Source: Albimonas sp963816545 (GTDB lineage Bacteria > Pseudomonadota > Alphaproteobacteria > Rhodobacterales > Rhodobacteraceae). From it: a DNA stretch of 64,000 nucleotides. A program made the translations under genes and the position numbers. The stretch is taken from assembly GCA_963816545.1 (NCBI GenBank), contig CAWFLE010000007.1, positions 868,001-932,000 of the forward strand. The letters are read 5' to 3'. Below are positions 1-7,840 of this stretch, piece by piece; within the stretch, counting starts at the first letter, position 1; each line of letters starts with the position of its first letter. Below the pieces are notes generated by a model. It saw nothing but the letters and a program-made list of their open reading frames with translations. It was not told where the DNA came from and ran no database searches.

Positions 1-383
1 CGCGGGATGCGCTGACCATGAACGGCGACGACTATCCGACCCCCGACGGAACCTGCATCCGGGACTACGTGCATGTGATGGATCTCGTGGACGCGCATGT
101 TCTCGGGACGGAGCGGCTGCTGGAGGGCGGCGACAGCCTGCGGCTGAACCTCGGCACCGGAACCGGCTTCTCGATCAGGCAGGTGATCGATACGGCGCGC
201 GACGTGGTGGCCGAGGAGATCCCCGTGACGGTGGGTCCGCGCAGGCAGGGCGATCCGGCGCGGCTCGTCTGCGACGGATCCCGCGCGCGCGAAGTTCTGG
301 GCTGGATCCCGCGCCGCTCCGACCTGCCCCGGATGATCGGCGACGCTTGGGCGTGGCGGCAGACCGGCCGCTTCCCCGCCTGA
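1..383 (+). CDS. galE: UDP-glucose 4-epimerase-like protein, C-terminal part (cut by window edge)
   Basis: The frame is open from the first bases and ends at TGA 381-383, so only the C-terminal ~127 residues are seen. The stretch GDDYPTPDGTCIRDYVHV is the conserved block of GalE-type short-chain (extended SDR) epimerases that precedes the substrate-binding region, and NLGTGTGFS followed by GWIPRRSDL is the usual GalE C-terminus. The protein would interconvert UDP-glucose and UDP-galactose for surface polysaccharide. The Rossmann domain and the YxxxK motif lie outside the window. The stop overlaps the start of the next gene (TGATG), so the two are probably translated from one message. An ATG at 18 is internal to the conserved block and is not the real start. 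Confidence 0.9.
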   Translation, partial: RDALTMNGDDYPTPDGTCIRDYVHVMDLVDAHVLGTERLLEGGDSLRLNLGTGTGFSIRQVIDTARDVVAEEIPVTVGPRRQGDPARLVCDGSRAREVLGWIPRRSDLPRMIGDAWAWRQTGRFPA

Positions 384-1597
384 TGCCGCGTCGTCTCCTC
401 GACCTGACGCGCACGGTGGCGCGGGCGGGGCGGCTCGCGCCCGGCGGCGTCGACCGGAGCGAGCGGGCGTGGGCGGCGCATCTGGCGCAGGATCCCGACG
501 CGCGGTTTCTCGTCACCGCCGGCCCCAGGCACGCGGTTCTGGACGGACAGGGAGCGGGCGAGCTGATCGCGGCGCTGGAAAGCGGGGCGGAGCTTCCGCC
601 TGCGGATCTGCGCGGCGCCTTCTCCGCCTGGAAGACCGAACGTCAGCGGCGGGCCGACAGCCTTTCGCGCAAGCTCGCGCGCGCCCAGGGCGAGGATCTG
701 GCGGACCTGATGGCCGCTGAAGGGCGAGGCTCCACATATCTCAACATGGCCCAGGCGCATCTGGACGCAGCGCGGCTGAAGGCGCTTCGTCTCGGCGGCG
801 TCCGGCGGACGGTGGCTATGGCCCACGATCTCGTGGCGCTCGAACGTCCGGAGCTGGCGCGTTCGACGGAACCGACGCGTCTGATGGCCTTCCTCGCGGC
901 CGCGGAGCTGTGCGACGGCATCCTCTACGCATCAGTGGAAACCGCGGCGATCGGCGGTGCGCACATGGAGGCGGCGCCTCCCTCCTGCGTCACCTCTCCG
1001 GGTCTCTCGCCCTTGCCCCCGCCCGCCGGCGCAGAGACCGCAGGCCCGAGCTTCGTGATGCTCGGCGCGATCGAGCCCCGGCGCAATCACCTCGCCGTGC
1101 TTTGGATCTGGCAGCGCCTCTGGCAGGAGTTGGGAGAGGCGGCGCCGAAGCTCTTCATCCTCGGCCGGCGCGCGGCCGAGGCCGAGATGGTCCACGACTT
1201 CCTCGATCGGGCGCCCATGTCCGGACGCGTGGTGTTCGAACGCCGCGACCTGTCGGACTCCGAAGTCGCCGCGCATCTCTGCGCAGCACGCGCGCTGCTG
1301 ATGCCGAGCTTCGCCGAGGGCTCGGGCCTCGCGGTCGCGGAAGCGCTGTCGCTCGGGTGCCCCGTCATCGCGGCCGACATCCCCGCCCTTCGCGCGACGG
1401 GCGGAGAGGCCCCCGACTATATCGACCCGCTCGATCTGCCGGAATGGCTGGAGAGGATCCTGGCCTACGCCCATCCGGTGGAGAACGGCTCGGGACCGAG
1501 AGCGAGACAGGTCTCCCGCATAGGCGCGTGGCGCGCCCGCAGCTGGACCGCGCATTTCGCGGAGGTGCAGGCGTTCCTCAAGGATATCGACGCCTAG
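383..1597 (+). CDS. Glycosyltransferase, family 1 / GT4-like
   Basis: About 404 residues. The start chosen is ATG 383, which overlaps the upstream stop as TGATG; an in-frame ATG at 347 lies inside galE. The C-terminal half has the GT-B nucleotide-sugar domain: FVMLGAIEPRRNH, then KLFILGRR, and the signature block MPSFAEGSGLAVAEALSLG with the conserved glutamates that hold the donor sugar nucleotide. The N-terminal half is less conserved and presumably binds the acceptor. Coupling to a GalE-like gene suggests a role in exopolysaccharide or O-antigen assembly at the cytoplasmic membrane face. Donor and acceptor cannot be read from the sequence. Confidence 0.85.
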   Translation: MPRRLLDLTRTVARAGRLAPGGVDRSERAWAAHLAQDPDARFLVTAGPRHAVLDGQGAGELIAALESGAELPPADLRGAFSAWKTERQRRADSLSRKLARAQGEDLADLMAAEGRGSTYLNMAQAHLDAARLKALRLGGVRRTVAMAHDLVALERPELARSTEPTRLMAFLAAAELCDGILYASVETAAIGGAHMEAAPPSCVTSPGLSPLPPPAGAETAGPSFVMLGAIEPRRNHLAVLWIWQRLWQELGEAAPKLFILGRRAAEAEMVHDFLDRAPMSGRVVFERRDLSDSEVAAHLCAARALLMPSFAEGSGLAVAEALSLGCPVIAADIPALRATGGEAPDYIDPLDLPEWLERILAYAHPVENGSGPRARQVSRIGAWRARSWTAHFAEVQAFLKDIDA

Positions 1598-1824
1598 GCG
1601 ATACACGTGCTTCGGCGCCAGCGCGCGTGATTTTGCAAAGACTTCTTCGCCGCAGCTTGTCACGCGGCGGTCACGACCGATCGCCGAAGGTCCTTCCGGG
1701 GGCCGAGAAGACATGTCGGCTCCCGAGTCGCCGACCCTGGGCGCTCCTTCCGTGTGTGGGCGGTTGGATCGATGGGGTCGGGACGCAGGAGGCCGGCTGT
1801 CGGCCGGTTCCTGCGAGAGGGGGA

Positions 1825-1855
1825 GGGGTCGGGCGTCGGGCGCCCGACCCCTTTT
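1825..1855 (+). terminator. Rho-independent terminator after the glycosyltransferase gene
   Basis: A perfect 11-bp stem (GGGGTCGGGCG / CGCCCGACCCC) with a 5-base loop is followed directly by TTTT. It ends plus-strand transcription before the oppositely oriented pcaD-like gene. The rest of 1598-1921 holds no recognisable gene. Confidence 0.85.
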
Positions 1856-1921
1856 CGACGCCCCGACCGCCGCTCCGCCATCGAGGGGACCGCCGCGGGA
1901 ACGCGAGCCACTCCGCTGCGG

Positions 1922-2715
1922 TCAGTCGATGTTCCGCTCCCGCAGGAACGACAGGATCATCGCCGCGCAGGTCGCGGGATGCTCGATGTTGGGCAGGTGG
2001 CCTGCGTCCCGGATCACCTGGAACTTGGCGCCAGCAATGAGATCGGCCGTCGCTTCGACGACGTCCGGCGGCGTCGATCCATCCTCGGAGCCGGCCAGCG
2101 CCAGCGTCGGGACCGAAATCCGGCTTGCGGCCGCACGAAGATCGGCGTCGCGAATGGCGCGGGCGCAGCCGACATATCCGGCGGAAGGCGTCCGCACGAG
2201 CATGTTGCGCCAGAGCGCCAGCTCGGCCTTCCGGTGTTCCCGAAAGCCCGCCGAGAACCAGCGGGAGATCACACCGTCCGCGACGGCTTCAATTCCCCCG
2301 GCCTCCACCTGCGCGATACGGCTGTCCCAGGACGCCGCGTCCCCGATCTTCGCCGCCGTATCCATGAGGACAAGAGCCCGCACGAGATCAGGTCGCCGAA
2401 CCGCAAGGCTCTGCGCGATCTGCCCTCCGATCGACAGTCCCACGATCACCGCGCGGGAGACTTCCAGCTTGTCCAGCAGCCCGGCCAGTTCGTCCGCCAG
2501 ATCCTCGATGCTCCACGCGCCCCGGGGCATCCGGACAGGCCATGCCCCCGCTTGTCGTAGCGGATGAAGCGCAGGTGACGGGGCATGATGGCCGTCAGCC
2601 GATCCCATATCCGGAAGTCGGAGCCGAGCGAGTTCGCGAAGACCACGGGCAGCCCGCCCCGGTCGCCTTCATCGGCGAAATGAAGCGCGACGTCCTTCAC
2701 ACATGCGGCATGCAT
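1922..2715 (-). pseudogene. pcaD: 3-oxoadipate enol-lactonase-like alpha/beta hydrolase, frameshifted
   Basis: Translation from ATG 2715 gives an N-terminal alpha/beta hydrolase part (FANSLGSDFRIWDRL, IRYDKRGHGLSGCP). The rest (SIEDLADELAGLLDKLEV, then the nucleophile elbow GLSIGG) is in another frame ending at 1922. The break is at about 2521-2530, inside a CCCCGGGG run; adding one base restores one ~265-residue protein with the catalytic Ser and the C-terminal DAGHLPN histidine. The family hydrolyses 3-oxoadipate enol-lactone to 3-oxoadipate in the beta-ketoadipate pathway. The adjacent divergent IclR-type regulator fits pca-type control. The break is either a real frameshift or an indel error in the run. 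Confidence 0.75.
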
Positions 2716-2886
2716 CGTTTTCCCCCCTCGGGCGTTCTCTCACCGCCGCCTGTGGAGCGAGCGGCGCTTCAACGAGGTAAGCCGGGCGGGGGATGCGTGT
2801 CGAGTGTCGGGTCGGGAACCCGGGCGGGACTGGTCATCGATTTAGGATGAACTAGCTGCATGTAAACATGAACCGGAGAGAAACCT

Positions 2887-3681
2887 ATGGCCGCGAAGGA
2901 CACGACAGGACGGGCAGGTCAGGTGCGCGCGATCACGCGCGCCGTGTCCGTCATGCGGGCGCTGGCGGAGAGCCCCGAGGGGCTGACGCTGTCCGAGACG
3001 GCGGCGCAGGCGGGTCTCGCGGCCTCCACGGCGCACCGGATCCTGACGACCCTCGAGAGCGAGCGCTTCGTGCGGTTCGACGCCACGACCGGCGCCTGGC
3101 ATGTCGGCGTCTCCGCCTTCACGGTCGGGGCGGCGTTCTCTCGCACGCGGGACGTCATCGTCCTCGCCCGCCCCTACATGCGCCGGTTGATGGAGAGCAC
3201 GGGCGAGACTGCGAACATCTTCCTCGAATCCGGCGGCGAGCTGGTCTGCATGGGCCAGGTCGAAAGCCGGCACGCCATGCGGGCCATCACACGGGTCGGC
3301 GGGCGCCTGAAGATGCACTGGTCCGCGGCAGGAAAGGCGATGCTGGCTTCGATGCGCCCGGAGCACGCCCGCCTGATCCTCGAGGAGCAGGGCCTGCCGA
3401 AGGCCACCCCGCGCACGTTGACCGAAATGGATGCGCTCTCCGCAGAGTTGGAGAAGGTCCGCCGGACCGGGATCGCCGTGGACGACGAGGAGCACGCCGA
3501 CGGCCTCCGCTGCGTCGCAGCCGCTGTCCTCAACGAGGCGGGCGCGCCCGTCGCGGCCATCTCCGTCTCCGGCCCCAAGAGCAGGATCCCGGACGACAGG
3601 CTCGCCCAGCTTCGCGATACGGTGAGCCGCATCGTCGGCGAGGTGACGCGCGAGTTCGGAGGTCGGCCTGCGGGCGGATGA
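2887..3681 (+). CDS. IclR-family transcriptional regulator
   Basis: 264 residues, the normal length of the family. Residues ~12-75 form the winged helix-turn-helix (VMRALAESPEGLTLSE, TAHRILTTLESERFV), and the remainder is the IclR effector-binding GAF-like domain (SAAGKAMLASM, VDDEEHADGLRCVAAAV). Family members bind as dimers or tetramers near target promoters and respond to aromatic acids or small carbon compounds. It is divergent from the pcaD-like hydrolase with about 170 bp between them, so it probably controls that gene and itself; this is inference. The start ATG 2887 is preceded by an AGAGAAA purine stretch. Confidence 0.88.
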   Translation: MAAKDTTGRAGQVRAITRAVSVMRALAESPEGLTLSETAAQAGLAASTAHRILTTLESERFVRFDATTGAWHVGVSAFTVGAAFSRTRDVIVLARPYMRRLMESTGETANIFLESGGELVCMGQVESRHAMRAITRVGGRLKMHWSAAGKAMLASMRPEHARLILEEQGLPKATPRTLTEMDALSAELEKVRRTGIAVDDEEHADGLRCVAAAVLNEAGAPVAAISVSGPKSRIPDDRLAQLRDTVSRIVGEVTREFGGRPAGG

Positions 3682-3766
3682 GGAGCGGCGAGAAATCTTG
3701 GCCGGCCCTCTGGACGTGCTTCGGGGCCCTTGATATAGCCGTCCCTGTTCCTGACGGGGCCTCCAT

Positions 3767-3841
3767 TCCGGCGTAGCTCAGTGGTAGAGCATCGGACTGT
3801 TAATCCGCTGGTCGTAGGTTCGAATCCTACCGCCGGAGCCA
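3767..3841 (+). tRNA. tRNA-Asn (GTT), CCA encoded
   Basis: The cloverleaf can be folded by eye: acceptor stem TCCGGCG/CGCCGGA, D arm GCTCAGTGGTAGAGC, anticodon loop CTGTTAA giving anticodon GTT, T arm with GGTTCGAATCC, discriminator G and encoded CCA. The 3' end (3825-3841) is repeated at 13908-13924 and serves as the integration site of the following island, so the tRNA stays intact after integration. Confidence 0.97.
3825..3841 (+). repeat. attL-type repeat at the tRNA-Asn 3' end
   Basis: The 17 bases TCCTACCGCCGGAGCCA are found again, identical, at 13908-13924; extended leftward to 21 bases there is one mismatch (CGAA versus CGAG). An integrase gene begins 125 bp downstream. This is the classical arrangement of a tRNA-targeted genomic island. 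Confidence 0.9.
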
Positions 3842-3965
3842 ATCCCTCAAGGGTCTCAATGAAATCAAGAAGCTAGCTGCGCCAGAGGCGCCGCTAGCCT
3901 TCTTTATCTCCCGCTGTGCCCACGGGTGTAGCCCTTCGCTGCGCCCCAACGTTCGGAGCCAGCGG

Positions 3966-5985
3966 ATGGCGAAGTGCGCGTTCCTCATCAAACGGGGCAA
4001 CATCTATTGGTTTCGGCGGAGGCCGCCGGTCCTCCGCCTCCTCGGAAACGGTCCCTTCACGGATCAACGTGCTACTGCCTCAAGCGAGCGTCAGCATACT
4101 GCGCGTCGCCACCTGGCCCTGAGCCTTCGCACGAGCTGTGCTCGCGAAGCCCGTCGGCGGGCGGCGCGCGTCGCGGCGCTCTTCGAGTTTGGGTGGTCAA
4201 GGTTCGAGGCGGCAATGAACAAGGCGGCGCACGTGGATGGCGGTCCGGATTTCCAACAGGCGTTCGCGCGCCAGATGCTCGACTATATGCAGCAGAACGT
4301 CGAGCTGGTTCGGCAACTGACGAACGCCGCGCTCCCCGACGCGGCGCTGGCGGTCGAACTGGATCGCAACGACGCGCGGACGCGACGGGCCATCGCTCAA
4401 GCCGTGCCGGTTCCGGCGAAGCACGCCGCGCCTACGGAGGAAGACGACAGCCCGTTCGATGATCCGGAGTTCGAAGCCGCGCTGCTAAAGATGGCGGACG
4501 ATCAGGGTTGGTGGCACACCGACCCCGCCGAGATCGTCGCTGATTTCGACTGGATGCTCGTCGGACTTGCCACAATGCAGGAGCAGTATATTCGCTACTG
4601 CGTTCGGAAGGGCCTCGATCCTGCTACGGCTCTGCCTTCTCTATCCCGTCTCGCCGCCGGCCTCGACGCCACCACGCGAGCGGTCGGGGTCGCTCCTGCC
4701 AACGCCGTTCCGCCTGCCGAATTCCCGCCATTCTGGCAATCGGCGTGGAGGCCACGGTTAAGAGTGCGGCGCCTTCGTTCGTCGCGTCGCCCCCGATCAG
4801 CGAGTTCGGAAGCCGCTATCTTGATCTGCGATGCGAAGGCTACGCGCTGAAGCGCAAGGCAGAGACCCCAGATCGCGGGGCTGGCGACAGCTTCCGAGCC
4901 AACTCACGTCGGAACAACGAAGCGACGCTCGCGCTGTTCATAGATCTCTGCGGAGATCTCCCGGTCGCCGACATCCAGGAGCACCACTGCAAAGACGTCA
5001 TCAGAATCCCGGCGAGCCACGGCAAGTCGGCGAAAGATCGGCGCGGCATTCGGCAGGTCGTCGAGGAGGCGGATCGCGAGGAGGCGGCTCGGATTGAGGC
5101 GCTCAAGGCCCGGATGCGCCGCGCTGGCGGCAGCCCCGGCGAGATCGAAGACGCTGTGGCGGAGGCCCGCACGGCCCGCCTGCGGACCGAAACCTGCGTG
5201 CGCCATATGCGCCTGCTCTCGCAGGTGATGGAGTTCGCAATCTTCGACGGCGTGCGCCTCGATAACCCGATCAAGGACCTCATCTGGACCACCCGCGAGA
5301 TCAAGAGCAGGACGAATTGCGAGCAGACCGCCAAGCGGACGGGCTGGGGGATGACATCCACAAGCTGCTCGCGTCGCCGATCTACCGCGAGCCCCTTGAT
5401 GAACCGGGGGAACCTCTCTTCTGGGCGCCGCTGCTCGCCCTCTTCGCCGGGCTGAGGATGGAGGAGGCGTTGCAGCTCCGCTCAGACGACTTCGCCACGG
5501 AAACGAACGTCGCCTACATCCGCATCCAGATCGCGGATGAGAACCAGCGGCTGAAGTCTGGCGCCGCCCAACGCCGCGTCCCCGTTCATCGCACGCTGCT
5601 TGATCTCGGGCTTCTGCAACTCGTCGAGCTTCGCCGGACGAGCGGACAGGGCCGCATCTTCACGCACCTTGAACGCGGCAGGAGCAAGGGCAAGCTGGGG
5701 GAGAACTTCTCGAAGCGCTTCACGCACTACCGGAAGCGCAACGCGATCTACGAGGCCGCGAAAGACTTCCACGGGCTTCGGACCGACTTCCACACACGCC
5801 TCGCTTACGCGAACGTGCCGGTGCACGCACGACGGTCCCTGATGGGCCACGAGAACACCGACATCACCCACAAGCACTACTTCCGCGTCGGGGACCCGCT
5901 GCCCGCGCTCAAGGAGTTCGTTGATCGGATCGACATCGACTGCTCCGCTGTCCGACGGCCGTTCCACGTTTGCCGGGGTTCATAG
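3966..5985 (+). pseudogene. int: Tyrosine site-specific integrase of the island, split by two frameshifts
   Basis: Three consecutive frames together give one integrase of about 670 residues. The first begins MAKCAFLIKRGNIYWFRRR, the N-terminal block typical of DUF6538-type integrases, and runs to ~4740. The second (to ~5345) has a long SAM-like core-binding region. The third (to 5985) is the catalytic domain, with GLRMEEALQL (first Arg), HGLRTDFHTRL (HxxR) and GHENTDITHKHYF (final His and Tyr). The breaks are near 4742 and in the G run at 5346-5350; one added base repairs each. It is 42% or so like the second integrase at 14.1-16.2 kb by eye only, clearly the same subfamily. Its place beside the tRNA fits tRNA-Asn targeting. 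Confidence 0.85.
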
Positions 5986-6100
5986 GCTACATCCCCTGCC
6001 GTAGCGGCACGGCACTGAAGGATGCCGGGAGCCCTGTTGATCCCGGCGCTTCCATCAGCAACAAGGCACGCAGGATAAGCCACTGCCGTAGGGAGTAGCC

Positions 6101-7840
6101 GTGCCGTCGCTCGACTGGATCGGAAAGGACGAGGTGGTCAATCACCATCGCGAGGTTCCCTACCGGCTGATCCACTGCGATTCTGCGCGTTCGGCCGGCG
6201 ATCCCGAAGCCGGTAATCTATTGGTGCAGGGGGACAACCTTGAGGCGCTGCGAGCGCTTCTTCCCTATTACGCGGGCAAGATAAAGTGCATCTACATCGA
6301 CCCGCCCTACAATACGGGGAACGAAGGCTGGATCTATAACGATAAAGTCAACGGGCCAGAGATCCGGAGGTGGCTCGGAAAGGTCGTAGGAAAAGATGCC
6401 GAGGATCTGTCGCGCCACGACAAGTGGCTTTGTATGATGTATCCTCGCCTTCGTCTTCTTCGAGATTTCCTCACGGACGATGGAGTTTTGTTTGTATCAC
6501 TGGATGACCACGAAATCGACCACGGTCGACTACTCATCGACGAGATTTTTGGACGGCAAAACTTCATTGTCCAAATAACTTGGGATAAAACCCGCAAGAA
6601 TGATGCCAAGTTGTTCTCTGCAGGACACGATTACATTCTCTGCTACGCCCGAAACAAGCGCCGCCTGAGAGAAGATGGCACTCGGTGGCGCGAAGCGAAG
6701 CCGGGGTCGGCCGAGATCCTGCGTTTCTGGCGTGAGAAAAAGGCCTCCGGCCTTGCCGACCCCAACATACAGGAAGAACTCCGCGAGTGGTATTCGGACC
6801 TCCCGCGCGGGCACCCTTCGAAGGCGCTATCTCGCTACAAGTGGGTCGATGAGCGCGGTCCTTGGCGAGATAGAGACATATCCTGGCCGGGAGGAGGGGG
6901 CCCCACTTACGAGATCCTGCACCCGATCACGCGGCAGCCCTGCGCCGTTCCCGATGCCGGTTGGCGGTTCGCAACAAAAGAGAAGATGGACGAGCAGATC
7001 GAGCGTGGCCTCGTCGAGTTTCGACGCGATCATACTGAGCCTCCATTCCGGAAGGCGTATCTTTCCCGAAGCGGCGACGCGGAAGACGGCGAGGACGCTG
7101 GAAGCGTGATGACATCGCTGATCCAGAAGCAGGCACAGGTAACGGTGAAGCACCTTCGCGGCCTCTTCGATGGTCGCGATGTCTTCCCGAATCCAAAGGA
7201 TCACGAAGTAATCGCAAGATTAATCAACTATGTCGCCGGCCCGGACGATATCATACTGGACTCTTTTGCCGGATCTGGGACGACGGGCGAGGCAGTTCTA
7301 CAGCTCAACGCCTCGGATGGGGGGCAGCGACGCTTTGTGCTTGTAGAACTTGAAAAATCCACAGCTTTCGAGATCACAGGTCCGCGGATACAGAAGGTAA
7401 TAGAGGGATATTCAGTTGGCGCGGACACAAGCACATTTGTGAAAGGCACCGGTGGTGGGTTTCGATTTTGTAGGCTCGGCAGTCCCCTTTTTGATGAGTT
7501 CGGGGATGTGGCTCTGGAGGTTCAGTTCTCCGATCTCGCGGCGCACATCTTTTTCTCGGAGACTGGTGTCCCGATACCCCAACGCGCGACTGGCGAACTC
7601 CTCGGAGCGCACCAGGGCCGCGCCGTCTACCTCCTGTTTGACGCCGCACACGCGCAGGCACCACGGGAGGCCGCGGGCAATGTGCTCACGCCGGACAGGC
7701 TGGCAACCCTCCCACCACCGCCAAGCGGCTTCGACGGCGTCCGCGTCGTCTATGCCGAGGGTTGCACAGTCTCTGCGGATCGGCTGAAGGCTCAGGGGGT
7801 ACGCTTCAAGCAGATCCCCTACCAAGTCGAGGGTGCGTGA
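6101..7840 (+). CDS. mod: Type III-like DNA N6-adenine methyltransferase (Mod)
   Basis: 579 residues from GTG 6101, preceded by GGGAG. The catalytic motif DPPYNTGNEGW lies near residue 67 and the AdoMet-binding motif FAGSGTTGEAV near residue 389; this order is that of beta-class amino-methyltransferases, which include the type III Mod subunits. The middle carries a long target-recognition region. It would methylate an adenine in one strand of an asymmetric site and give Res its specificity. It overlaps the res start by one base (TGATG). Base composition is lower in GC than its neighbours in several stretches, pointing to transfer. The recognition sequence cannot be predicted. Confidence 0.9.
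   Translation: MPSLDWIGKDEVVNHHREVPYRLIHCDSARSAGDPEAGNLLVQGDNLEALRALLPYYAGKIKCIYIDPPYNTGNEGWIYNDKVNGPEIRRWLGKVVGKDAEDLSRHDKWLCMMYPRLRLLRDFLTDDGVLFVSLDDHEIDHGRLLIDEIFGRQNFIVQITWDKTRKNDAKLFSAGHDYILCYARNKRRLREDGTRWREAKPGSAEILRFWREKKASGLADPNIQEELREWYSDLPRGHPSKALSRYKWVDERGPWRDRDISWPGGGGPTYEILHPITRQPCAVPDAGWRFATKEKMDEQIERGLVEFRRDHTEPPFRKAYLSRSGDAEDGEDAGSVMTSLIQKQAQVTVKHLRGLFDGRDVFPNPKDHEVIARLINYVAGPDDIILDSFAGSGTTGEAVLQLNASDGGQRRFVLVELEKSTAFEITGPRIQKVIEGYSVGADTSTFVKGTGGGFRFCRLGSPLFDEFGDVALEVQFSDLAAHIFFSETGVPIPQRATGELLGAHQGRAVYLLFDAAHAQAPREAAGNVLTPDRLATLPPPPSGFDGVRVVYAEGCTVSADRLKAQGVRFKQIPYQVEGA

Noticed and set aside
1713..2567. Two long plus-strand frames over the pcaD-like gene
   Set aside because: Shadows of the minus-strand hydrolase, whose conserved motifs are clear despite the frameshift.
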